DNA of 64,000 nucleotides from Gymnodinialimonas ulvae (GTDB taxonomy: Bacteria > Pseudomonadota > Alphaproteobacteria > Rhodobacterales > Rhodobacteraceae). Under the pieces are notes generated by a model. The model saw only the letters and a list, made by a program, of their open reading frames with translations. It was not told the origin of the DNA and ran no database searches. The stretch's first letter is position 1, and each line of letters opens with the position of its first letter. Position numbers and translations under genes: made by a program. The stretch spans positions 496,001 through 560,000 of the forward strand of contig NZ_JBBIFX010000002.1 in assembly GCF_037543845.1 (NCBI RefSeq), given 5' to 3'. Shown in pieces: positions 28,516 through 36,885 of the stretch.

Positions 28516-29784
28516 ATGACCAAACTGCAGACTCTGCGGCTCTCTTGTGCCGCCACCGCCCTTGTCGCCGCCGGCGCCGTATCGGCGGATGAAGTGACTT
28601 TCCTGTGCTACCAGAACGGCAACGAATGCGACGTTCTTGGCGAGTTGGCCGCGGGCTTTGAGGCCGAGACGGGCCATACCGTCGCGATGGAGGTCGTGGG
28701 CTATGAAATCGTCCGCGATCAGTTGGAGAACCAACTGCAAACCGACGCGGCCCCTGATGTGGCGCGCGTGACCAACCTTGGCGGTTTGAACCAATACTAC
28801 CTCGACCTGACGCCTTATGTGGACGCCGACTACATGGAAGCCTCCTACGGCGCCGTTCTGCCGTGGTACCGTGCGCCGGGTGGTGAGGATACCGGCATCT
28901 ATGGCTGGCCGACCGAGCTGACCGTGACCGGGCCCTATGTGAACGTCACCATGTTCGACGACGCCGGTGTCGACATGCCCGGCACAGGCGCGACCTGGGA
29001 TGACTGGGCCGCTGCCCTTGGCGAGGTGCAGGAAACCCTCGGCCTCGATGCGGCTTTGGCGATGGACCGCACCGCCCACCGCTGGGCAGGCCCTGCGTTC
29101 TCTTACGGCGCGGCCTTCTTCAACGATGCGGGTGAGCCGATCCTGGTCGACGAGGGCTTCCGCAACTATGCCGAAACCTTCGTGGGCTGGCACGAATCCG
29201 GTCTCATGCCTGCCGACGGTTGGCCTGCAGGCACCGGCACGGCCTACCGTAACGCAGCGCCGTTGTTCCTGGATGGCTCTGTCGCGATGCACATGTCGGG
29301 GTCGTGGATGATCGGCAACTACGCCGAGAACATCACCAATTTCGAATGGCGTGCGGTGCCCGCGCCCTGCGGCCCGGGTGGTTGCGGTGCAATGCCAGGC
29401 GGCGCAGGGATCGTGGCGTTTGAATCGACCGATGTGCCAGAAGCCGCGGCTGCGTTCATCGAATACCTCGCCCGCGAGGAAAATGCCGCAACCTTCGCCG
29501 CTCAGACCCGCTCGATCACCGCGCATCAGGGCCTGCAGGCCTCGGGTGTCGATTACGGCGATACCGATCCGGCGGTTGCCGCGGCACTCTCTACCTTCGC
29601 CGCTTCGATCGGCGAATCCGCTGAAAGCACGCCGCAGGCCTTCACCTTCCAGGGCTACGCCAAGAACTTCGTGATCTACGGGGTTGTGCCGGACTATATC
29701 ACGCAGGTCATCACCGGCGAGATGAGCATGGACGACGCGCTGGCCGCCATTGACGCGGATGTCGCGGCACAGATCGCCGAGTAA
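28516..29784 (+). CDS. CUT1 ABC transporter substrate-binding protein
   Basis: 422 aa. Signal peptide MTKLQTLRLSCAATALVAAGAVSA, then DEVTFLCYQNGNECDVLGELAAGFEAETGHTV. Family-1 extracellular binding fold: GWPTELTVTGPYVNVTMFDDAGVDMPGTGATWDDWAAAL and the internal PLFLDGSVAMHMSGSWMIGNY. The cysteines in FLCYQNGNEC and PAPCGPGGCG are unusual and may form disulfides. First gene of a four-gene importer. The ligand cannot be read from sequence; the downstream pathway suggests a sugar, polyol or sugar acid. Confidence 0.92.
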   Translation: MTKLQTLRLSCAATALVAAGAVSADEVTFLCYQNGNECDVLGELAAGFEAETGHTVAMEVVGYEIVRDQLENQLQTDAAPDVARVTNLGGLNQYYLDLTPYVDADYMEASYGAVLPWYRAPGGEDTGIYGWPTELTVTGPYVNVTMFDDAGVDMPGTGATWDDWAAALGEVQETLGLDAALAMDRTAHRWAGPAFSYGAAFFNDAGEPILVDEGFRNYAETFVGWHESGLMPADGWPAGTGTAYRNAAPLFLDGSVAMHMSGSWMIGNYAENITNFEWRAVPAPCGPGGCGAMPGGAGIVAFESTDVPEAAAAFIEYLAREENAATFAAQTRSITAHQGLQASGVDYGDTDPAVAAALSTFAASIGESAESTPQAFTFQGYAKNFVIYGVVPDYITQVITGEMSMDDALAAIDADVAAQIAE

Positions 29785-29808
29785 AGCAGGGCAGGCGGGG
29801 CCAAGGCC

Positions 29809-30870
29809 ATGTGGGACGCGATCCACAATGCCTTTGCCGGCTCCGCCTGGCCGCTTGGCTTTCTGATATACCTCGTCGTTGGGGGGGTCGTCGCCCGCCC
29901 CACCGGCACCTTCGGCTCCCGCGCCATGGCCGTGCTGGGCTGGCCGGTCGAGCTGGCACAGAAGATGCGCGGTCACGGGCCGCTGCCTTACGTATTCCTT
30001 TTGCCCAACCTCCTGATCTTCGGGATCTTCACCTTCGCGCCGCTGTTCATCAACGTGGGCTTCTCCGTCACCGAAGGCCAATCCATCAACTTCGCCGACC
30101 GCCCCTATGCGGGCACCGACAATTGGCAACGCCTTCTGGCCGAGACGCAGATCGACACCGGCCAGTCCAACCTGGAAGACGACCAATTCCGCCAGGCGGT
30201 GATGGACACCTCCGTGTTCGTGGTCTTTCAGGTGCCGATCATGGTGCTGTTTGCGTTGATCACGGCGCTGGTGCTGAACCGCCCGATCATCGCGCGCGGC
30301 TTCTGGCGATCGATCTTCTTCTACCCGGTCATGCTGTCGCCCGTCGTGGTGGGCTTCCTGTGGACCCTGATCCTCAAGCGGCAAGGGCTCTTGTCCATCA
30401 CCCTGATGAACTGGGGCTGGATCGACGAACCGATCCAATGGCTGGTTGATCCGGCGTGGACGATGTTCTGGTCGATCTTCGTCTACACATGGGCGCATCT
30501 GGGCTTTTACATGCTGATCCTTCTGGCGGGATTGCAGGCGATCCCCGGCGACCTCTACGAGGCGGCGGAAATGGACGGGGCCTCGCCGTGGCGCGTGTTG
30601 ACCAAGATCACCTTGCCGCTTTTGATGCCCACGCTTCTGGTCGTGACTGTCCTGTCGCTGATCAAGGCGTTTCAGGCCTTTGAAGAGCTCTACGCAATGC
30701 AGGTCGGCTGGATCTCCATCGTCGCCTATATCTTCGAGACCGCCGGTTTGCGCGGCAATCCCACGCCAAACGGCCTGGGCATTGCGGCTACGGCGTCGCT
30801 GATCATCGCGGGCGGCCTCGCGATCCTGTCCATCGTTCAGATTTTCCTTAGCGGAAGGAACGCAAGATGA
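29809..30870 (+). CDS. CUT1 ABC transporter permease with N-terminal extension
   Basis: 353 aa, longer than the usual 290-310. An extra membrane segment (AWPLGFLIYLVVGGVVA, residues 13-29) precedes the standard permease, which begins LPYVFLLPNLLIFGIFTFAPLFINVGFS. A periplasmic loop between the first two segments carries QTDIDTGQ-like polar sequence. EAA loop DLYEAAEMDGASPWRVLTKITLPLLMP near residue 248. The stop overlaps the next start (ATGA at 30867-30870). Pairs with the long permease at 30867. Confidence 0.92.
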   Translation: MWDAIHNAFAGSAWPLGFLIYLVVGGVVARPTGTFGSRAMAVLGWPVELAQKMRGHGPLPYVFLLPNLLIFGIFTFAPLFINVGFSVTEGQSINFADRPYAGTDNWQRLLAETQIDTGQSNLEDDQFRQAVMDTSVFVVFQVPIMVLFALITALVLNRPIIARGFWRSIFFYPVMLSPVVVGFLWTLILKRQGLLSITLMNWGWIDEPIQWLVDPAWTMFWSIFVYTWAHLGFYMLILLAGLQAIPGDLYEAAEMDGASPWRVLTKITLPLLMPTLLVVTVLSLIKAFQAFEELYAMQVGWISIVAYIFETAGLRGNPTPNGLGIAATASLIIAGGLAILSIVQIFLSGRNAR

Positions 30871-32306
30871 GCGCGGTCTGGGGCTTTCTCACCCGCACGC
30901 AAGGCCGTGGCGGGCGCCTGACGTGGACCGATTGGTTCAGCTACGGCTACCTGATCCTAGGCTTTCTCGTGATCCTGTTGCCCGTGCTTTGGCTTGGCCT
31001 GAACTCCATCAAGACGCAGTTCCAGATCGAGAGCCAAGACCTCTCCCTGCTGCCCGGCGATTTCGACCGCGTGGCGCGCGCCACCGTCAACGGCCCTGAT
31101 GGGCGCGAAATCTTCGTGATCGCGGATCTGCCCGATTGGGTGCTCAACTGGTCCGACATCTCCGATGAAGAACGCGCGGATCAGGACATTGCAGGATTTC
31201 TTGCCGGATACGAGGGCAATCAACTCTACGCCCTCCGCTCGCATCTGGGGCAGGTCAGTAACGCCGCCCGCCAACTCATCGCCGACCAAGGCCTGCCCGA
31301 TTGGCTTAACCGCTACGGCGCTTTGACCCCCACCGCGCGCGAGGCCTTCGACCTCGACTCCGTCGTCGCCACGCTTGATGCCGATCAACAGCGCCTGCTG
31401 CTCGAATACCTCGGCCAACCGCCCTTTGAGCCCAACCGCATCGTCACCCAGGCCCTTGTCACCGCACCGCATCCCGAGACCGGCGAGATTATGCAATGGG
31501 CGATCCCGAACCCCAACGCGACCTCCGAATTCTTTCCCGGTCGCGCCGTCAATGGATCGGCAGACGGGGTCGTGCGCCTGCCCGCCGACACCGTGACAGC
31601 CACCCGCAATATCGCCCCCGAATGGGACAATTACATCGAACCCCTGACGAACTCCGCCTACGGGGTGAATGTCAATTTCGTGACCTGCATCACCAACTCC
31701 GTCCTCGTGACCGTGATCGCGACCTTCATCACGCTTCTGATCAACTCCATGGCCGCCTTCGCCCTGTCGAAATACACGTTTCGCGGCCAGACCCTGTTCC
31801 TTGTGGTCATCCTCGCCACCCTCATGGTGCCCGCCACGATCACCCTTGTGGGCGTGTTCAAGGCGATCAACGCGACCGGGCTGTCGGGCTCCATCTGGGG
31901 GGTGATCATCCCCGGCGCCGCGACACCTGCGGGGGTCTTCCTGTTGCGTCAGTATATGCTGACAATCCCCGACGAGCTGCTGGAAGCCGCCCGCATGGAC
32001 AGCGCGTCGGAATGGAAAGTCTTCTGGCGCATCGTCCTGCCGCTGGCGCTTCCGGCTATCGCGGCGCTGGGAATCCTGTCGATCATCTGGCGCTGGAATG
32101 ACCTGATCATCCCCATGGTCGCCATCGCCACGGCGACCGAAGCCTACACGATCCAGCTTTGCCTTCTGGAATTCCGTGGCGAACACGTCAGCCAGGAACA
32201 CTACCGCCTTGCCATGACGGTCGTGTCACTGATCCCGACGACGCTCGTTTTCGTTTTCCTGCAAAAATACATCACCACCGGCATTGCCAACACTGGAATG
32301 AAGTAA
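30867..32306 (+). CDS. CUT1 ABC permease with about 220-residue periplasmic insertion
   Basis: 479 aa, against about 280-300 for normal MalG-type permeases. Membrane segment 1 is YGYLILGFLVILLPVLWLGLNS (about 27-48); segment 2 is TNSVLVTVIATFITLLINSM, starting near 273. Between them lie about 220 hydrophilic residues, which by topology face the periplasm. The rest is standard, with EAA loop ELLEAARMDSASEWKVFWRIVLPLALP. MalF has a large periplasmic loop that contacts MalE, but between other helices and in the other subunit. Overlaps upstream permease by 4 bp; ATPase follows 6 bp later. Confidence 0.92.
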   Translation: MSAVWGFLTRTQGRGGRLTWTDWFSYGYLILGFLVILLPVLWLGLNSIKTQFQIESQDLSLLPGDFDRVARATVNGPDGREIFVIADLPDWVLNWSDISDEERADQDIAGFLAGYEGNQLYALRSHLGQVSNAARQLIADQGLPDWLNRYGALTPTAREAFDLDSVVATLDADQQRLLLEYLGQPPFEPNRIVTQALVTAPHPETGEIMQWAIPNPNATSEFFPGRAVNGSADGVVRLPADTVTATRNIAPEWDNYIEPLTNSAYGVNVNFVTCITNSVLVTVIATFITLLINSMAAFALSKYTFRGQTLFLVVILATLMVPATITLVGVFKAINATGLSGSIWGVIIPGAATPAGVFLLRQYMLTIPDELLEAARMDSASEWKVFWRIVLPLALPAIAALGILSIIWRWNDLIIPMVAIATATEAYTIQLCLLEFRGEHVSQEHYRLAMTVVSLIPTTLVFVFLQKYITTGIANTGMK

Positions 32307-32312
32307 CCCGCT

Positions 32313-33380
32313 ATGGCCCTTCTCGAACTTCGCAACGTCAAGAAATCCTACGGGCCGGTGGATGTGATCCACGGCATCGATATCACGGTGCAATCGGGTG
32401 AATTCTGCGTCTTCGTCGGCCCCTCGGGCTGTGGGAAATCCACGCTTCTGCGCATGATCGCCGGGCTCGAACAGATCACCGATGGTGAGATCGCGATTGA
32501 TGACGAACGCCTCAATGAGGTTGCCGCGTCCGAGCGTGGCCTGGCCATGGTGTTCCAATCCTACGCGCTCTACCCGCACATGTCGGTGCGCAACAACCTC
32601 AGCTTCGGTCTGGAAAACATCTCCACCCCCAAGCCCGAGATTGATCAACGCGTGAACGAGGCCGCGCGCATGTTGCAGATCGAGGACTACCTCGATCGCA
32701 AGCCCGGCCAACTTTCGGGTGGTCAACGGCAGCGCGTCGCCATCGGCCGCGCCGTCGTCCGCGAGCCGCGCGTGTTCCTCTTTGATGAGCCGCTGTCGAA
32801 CCTCGATGCCGAACTGCGTGTGGCCACACGGGGTGAGATCTCCGCGCTTCACAAACGCCTGGGCAATACGATGGTCTACGTCACCCACGATCAGGTCGAG
32901 GCGATGACCATGGCCGACAAAATTGCCGTTCTGCGCGCCGGGCGGTTGGAACAATTCGGCCCGCCGCTTGACCTCTTCAACGCCCCCGCCAACCGCTTTG
33001 TCGCGGGTTTCATCGGGTCGCCCAAGATGAACTTCGTGAAAGGCACGATGGGAGAGGGGGGGCGCTTCATCAGCGATGGCGGCGCCGAAGTGCAGATGGA
33101 CACCGCCCGTTTCAAAACGCGCCCGAACCAGGCCGTCGAACTGGGCGTTCGCCCCAGCCATACATCGCCGTCGGATGGCGGCATCCCGCTGAAGGTCCGC
33201 GCCGTGGAACAATTGGGCACAGAAACCTTCGTCTATGGCGCGGTCGATGGGGCCGAAGAATTTGCCATGCAGCTCGCCGGTCAGGTCAACATTCAACCCG
33301 ACACCGTGCAGCACGTCGCCATCGACGCCGCCGCCGCCCACCTGTTCGACCTCGACACCGGCCTTTCCTGCGCGCAGTAG
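32313..33380 (+). CDS. Sugar ABC transporter ATPase (CUT1)
   Basis: 355 aa. Walker A GPSGCGKST (36-44), Q-loop MVFQSYALYPHM, signature LSGGQRQRVAIGRAV, Walker B VFLFDEPLSNLD, VTHDQ, and the MalK-like C-terminal domain with GSPKMNFVKG and LGVRPSH. Clear paralogue of the ATPase at 25894. Last gene of the transporter operon; the LacI-operator region follows after 112 bp. Confidence 0.95.
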   Translation: MALLELRNVKKSYGPVDVIHGIDITVQSGEFCVFVGPSGCGKSTLLRMIAGLEQITDGEIAIDDERLNEVAASERGLAMVFQSYALYPHMSVRNNLSFGLENISTPKPEIDQRVNEAARMLQIEDYLDRKPGQLSGGQRQRVAIGRAVVREPRVFLFDEPLSNLDAELRVATRGEISALHKRLGNTMVYVTHDQVEAMTMADKIAVLRAGRLEQFGPPLDLFNAPANRFVAGFIGSPKMNFVKGTMGEGGRFISDGGAEVQMDTARFKTRPNQAVELGVRPSHTSPSDGGIPLKVRAVEQLGTETFVYGAVDGAEEFAMQLAGQVNIQPDTVQHVAIDAAAAHLFDLDTGLSCAQ

Positions 33381-33491
33381 GGCACCGGCGCGCGCAATCC
33401 CTCGCGCTGCTTCCCGACCGCGTCAACACTTCCGGCCCCTTGCGCAGCGGCGCAACCCGCCGACCTTGCGTCGATGCCTTGACGCGAGCCG

Positions 33492-33527
33492 TGGAACGTT
33501 CCAAAACAGGGCTATAGGAACGTTCCA
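33492..33527 (+). promoter_or_regulatory. Twin LacI-type operators over the catabolic promoter
   Basis: TGGAACGTTCCA (33492-33503, perfect 12-bp palindrome) and AGGAACGTTCCA (33516-33527, core GGAACGTTCC perfect), centres 24 bp apart. Central CG with symmetric arms is the LacI-family operator pattern. TATAGG at 33513-33518 between them is a likely -10, so binding would cover the promoter. The regulator is probably the LacI protein at 41777, encoded within the same operon. Confidence 0.7.
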
Positions 33528-33544
33528 AAAAATCGGAGACAGCC

Positions 33545-34537
33545 ATGCGTTGGGGATTGATCGGGGCCAGCACAATCGCGGCCGAGCACGTGATCGGGGC
33601 CATCCGCACCTCTGGCGGCCATATCGCGAGCGTCCTGTCCGCCGACCCCGACCGCGCCAGAAGCTACGCCGCGCAGCACGGCATCGACCAGGGCGTCACG
33701 GACCTCGACGCTGCGCTCGACGGGGTCGATGCCGTCTATATCTCCACCACCAACGAAAAGCACTTGCCGCAGGCCATGGCTGCCATCGACGCCGGCAAAC
33801 ATGTGCTGTGTGAAAAGCCGCTCGCCATGACGGTGGCCGATGCGATCACCATGGTGACTGCCGCACAGGAAAAGGGCGTGACCTTCGGCACCAACCACCA
33901 TCTGCGCAACGCGGGCACGCACCTCGCCATCCGGGAGCTGATCGCGTCGGACCGCATCGGCAAGGTTCTCTCGATGCGGGTCTTCCATGCCGTCCACCTG
34001 CCGCCGCACCTGCAAGGCTGGCGCATCGACAATCCGGGCGCGGGCGGCGGCGTGATCCCCGACATCACCGTCCATGATGCCGACACTGTCCGCTTCCACC
34101 TCGGCGAAGATCCCCTCGACGTTGTTGCCATGAAAACCGCCTCAGGTCTCGGGCAGGGGGTCGAAGACAGCGCCATGTCGGTCTGGTCCATGCCTTCCGG
34201 CGCCATGATCCACACCCATGAAAGCTTCACCCACCGCTTCGCCGGATCGGGGGTCGAGGTGCACGGAACCGAAGGTTCGATCGTCGCCCGCAACGTCATG
34301 ACGCAGCAGCCCGTGGGCGAGATCACCCTGCGCTTCGATGGCGGCGAACAGGCGGTCGAATATTCCGACCATTCCCTCTATGCCCGCGCCGTCGGCCTTT
34401 TCTCCAAAGCCTGTGCCGGAGACGGTCGACCGTCTGCCGATGGCGTCGATGGGGTCAAATCCCTCGCCGTCGCCGCAGCCGTCACCAAGGCCGCCAAAAC
34501 CGGACAGCGCACAGCCGTCGATTACGGCGGCTTGTGA
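33545..34537 (+). CDS. Gfo/Idh/MocA-family oxidoreductase
   Basis: 330 aa. N-terminal Rossmann domain (MRWGLIGASTIAAEHVIGAI), VDAVYISTTNEKHLPQAMAAIDAGKHVLCEKPLAMTVADA with the family EKP motif (catalytic Lys of EKP), then the alpha/beta domain with GGGVIPDITVHDADTVRF where Asp and His complete the active site. These are NAD(P)-dependent sugar, inositol or sugar-acid dehydrogenases, cytoplasmic. CGGAGA precedes the ATG. First gene of the LacI-controlled operon; one bp before the CoA-transferase gene. Confidence 0.93.
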   Translation: MRWGLIGASTIAAEHVIGAIRTSGGHIASVLSADPDRARSYAAQHGIDQGVTDLDAALDGVDAVYISTTNEKHLPQAMAAIDAGKHVLCEKPLAMTVADAITMVTAAQEKGVTFGTNHHLRNAGTHLAIRELIASDRIGKVLSMRVFHAVHLPPHLQGWRIDNPGAGGGVIPDITVHDADTVRFHLGEDPLDVVAMKTASGLGQGVEDSAMSVWSMPSGAMIHTHESFTHRFAGSGVEVHGTEGSIVARNVMTQQPVGEITLRFDGGEQAVEYSDHSLYARAVGLFSKACAGDGRPSADGVDGVKSLAVAAAVTKAAKTGQRTAVDYGGL

Positions 34538-34538
34538 C

Positions 34539-36110
34539 ATGTCCAAGCTCGTTACCGCCGCCGAGGCCGTCGCCCGCATCACCGACAACGCGGTGATTAC
34601 GGTCTCAAGTTCTTCCGCATTGGGTTGTCCCGACGCTGTTCTGCAAGCTCTCGGAGACCGCTTCGACACGGAAGGCGTGCCGCGAAACCTTACCACGATC
34701 CACCCCATCGCGGCGGGTGACATGTATGGCGTCAAAGGCGTCGATCATATCGCCAAGGACGGCCTGCTCGCGCGCATCATCGGCGGATCCTACCCGTCCG
34801 GGCCTTCGTCGCTGCCGATGCCCGCGATCTGGCAGATGGTCGTCGAAGACCGCGTCGCGGCCTATAATGTGCCCTCTGGCATTCTGTTTGACATGCACCG
34901 CGACGTGGCCGCCCGCCGCCCCGGCGTGTTGACACAAGTGGGATTGGAAACCTTTGTGGACCCGATCCGCGAAGGTTGCGCCATGAATGCGCGCGCCGCC
35001 GAGTCCCCGATCGTCCACCGCACCGAATTTGCCGGCGACACATGGCTGCACTTCCCCAATATCACCCCCAACGTGGCCATCATCCGCGCCACCACAGCCG
35101 ATGAAAACGGTAACCTCACCTATGAACACGAGGGCGCCTATCTCGGTGGATTGGATCAGGCCATCGCCACCCGCAACCACGGCGGCCTTGTCATCGCGCA
35201 GGTCAAGCGCATGACCGCCGCCGGGTCGCTGCGCCCCCACGACGTTCACGTGCCCGGCCACCTCGTGGACCTGATCGTGCTCGCCCCCGATCAGAAACAG
35301 ACCACCGAAACCCCCTATGACCCTGCCATCTCCGGCGAAGTCATGCGGCCTTGGGCGTCTTTCTCTCTCGCCGATCATGGCGTCGAGAAAATCATCGCGC
35401 GTCGCGCCGCGATGGAACTCAAGCGCGGCATGACCGCCAACCTCGGCTTCGGCATCTCCGCCATGGTGCCCCGTATTCTGCTAGAAGAAGGCGCCGAACA
35501 GTCCGTCACATGGGCCATAGAACAGGGCGCTGTGGGGGGCATGCCGCTCACCGGCTTCGCCTTTGGCTGCGCCTCGAACGCGGACGCCTTTGTGCCAAGC
35601 CCGAACCAGTTCACCTATTTCCAGGGCGGTGGGTTCGACGTGTCGTTCCTATCGTTCATGGAGGTCGACGTGGACGGCAACGTCAATGTCTCCAAGCTCG
35701 GCAAGAAGCCCTACCTGACCGCCGGCTGCGGCGGCTTTGTCGACATCACGGCCCATGCCAAAAAGATCGTCTTTTCCGGCTATTTCGAAGCCGCCGCGCA
35801 GTTGGACCTGACCGAGACTGGCCTTCGCGTCACCCGCCCCGGCAAATTCACCAAGATGGTCGAGGCCGTCGAACACGTCACGTTCCCCGGTCGCCGCGCC
35901 CGTGCCCGTGGGGCGAATGTGCTCTATATCACCGAACGCTGCGTCATGCGGTTGGGCGATAAGGGCCTCGTCGCCCATGAAATAATGCCGGGCATCGACC
36001 CGCAGCGCGATATCATCGACGCCTCCGAAGGTCGCGTAGCCGTCGCGGACGACGCCATCACCATGCCGCTGTCCCTCCTGAACGACGCGCCCATGGGTCT
36101 CGTCCTATGA
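34539..36110 (+). CDS. Acyl-CoA:acetate/3-ketoacid-type CoA transferase, fused alpha-beta
   Basis: 523 aa: both halves of a family I CoA-transferase in one chain, as in YdiF/PCT-type enzymes. First half VITVSSSSALGCPDAVLQAL with the CoA-binding glycine loop; second half from about 300, where KRGMTANLGFGISAMVPRILLEEG carries the conserved GFG/ISA region and SVTWAIEQGAVGGMPLTG contains the Glu expected to form the acyl-CoA intermediate. Start at ATG 34539, 1 nt after the preceding stop. Likely loads or unloads CoA on an organic acid of the pathway. Confidence 0.9.
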   Translation: MSKLVTAAEAVARITDNAVITVSSSSALGCPDAVLQALGDRFDTEGVPRNLTTIHPIAAGDMYGVKGVDHIAKDGLLARIIGGSYPSGPSSLPMPAIWQMVVEDRVAAYNVPSGILFDMHRDVAARRPGVLTQVGLETFVDPIREGCAMNARAAESPIVHRTEFAGDTWLHFPNITPNVAIIRATTADENGNLTYEHEGAYLGGLDQAIATRNHGGLVIAQVKRMTAAGSLRPHDVHVPGHLVDLIVLAPDQKQTTETPYDPAISGEVMRPWASFSLADHGVEKIIARRAAMELKRGMTANLGFGISAMVPRILLEEGAEQSVTWAIEQGAVGGMPLTGFAFGCASNADAFVPSPNQFTYFQGGGFDVSFLSFMEVDVDGNVNVSKLGKKPYLTAGCGGFVDITAHAKKIVFSGYFEAAAQLDLTETGLRVTRPGKFTKMVEAVEHVTFPGRRARARGANVLYITERCVMRLGDKGLVAHEIMPGIDPQRDIIDASEGRVAVADDAITMPLSLLNDAPMGLVL

Positions 36111-36874
36111 GCGCTGTTCACCTTGATATCGACGGGGTCATCGCCCACCTCCGACTGGACAATCCGTCCAAACTCAACGCGCTCACAATCGACATGCTGG
36201 CGCAGCTGGAACAGGCCTGCGCCATCCTCGAACGTAGTCCGCAAATCAGCGCGGTGATCCTTTCGGGCGACGGCGACCGCGCCTTCTGCGCCGGGGCCGA
36301 CATCAAGGCCTGGGGCGCGCTCAGCCCGACGGACTTCGCGCGTAATTGGGTCCGCGAAGGGCACCGCATTTTTGATCGGTTCGCGCGTCTGTCGATCCCG
36401 ACCATCGCGGCGATCCACGCCCCTGCCATCGGCGGCGGGTTGGAGCTTGCCGCCTGCGCCGATATCCGCGTCATGGCCCCCATGGCCACGTTGGCCCTGC
36501 CCGAAGCGCAGGTCGGCATCGTACCCGGCTGGGGCGGCACCAACCGCCTGCTGCGGCTTCTGCCCGAGCCGACCGTCAAAGAAATGGCCCTCTTCGGGCG
36601 CAAGCTCACGGCCGACAAGGCCTGGTCCCTGGGCTTTGTGGCCGAGATCGCCGAAGATACGCTCGCGACCGCCATGCACATCGCTGTGCAAGCCGCCACG
36701 GCGTCTCCGCGCGCCCATGAGGTCGCCAAATACCAGATCCACGCCGCCGTCGGCGAAGACCGTGCGGCCCTGATCGAAGCGCTTGGCGGCGGCATGATTG
36801 GCGCAACACGCGACCGCGCCGAGGGCGTGGCCAGCTTCAAAGACAAGCGCAAACCAGAGTTTCCGGGGAGCTGA
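36107..36874 (+). CDS. Enoyl-CoA hydratase/isomerase family protein
   Basis: 255 aa crotonase-fold enzyme. Oxyanion-hole segments AFCAGADIKAWG (60s) and GGGLELAACAD (109-119). Both catalytic glutamates are present, Glu113 in GGGLEL and Glu133 in LPEAQVGIVPGWGG, so hydratase chemistry is possible. Overlaps the CoA-transferase by 4 bp (ATGA), which suggests the two act in sequence on a CoA thioester. Substrate not determinable. Confidence 0.93.
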   Translation: MSAVHLDIDGVIAHLRLDNPSKLNALTIDMLAQLEQACAILERSPQISAVILSGDGDRAFCAGADIKAWGALSPTDFARNWVREGHRIFDRFARLSIPTIAAIHAPAIGGGLELAACADIRVMAPMATLALPEAQVGIVPGWGGTNRLLRLLPEPTVKEMALFGRKLTADKAWSLGFVAEIAEDTLATAMHIAVQAATASPRAHEVAKYQIHAAVGEDRAALIEALGGGMIGATRDRAEGVASFKDKRKPEFPGS

Positions 36875-36885
36875 TCAAGCGCGAC

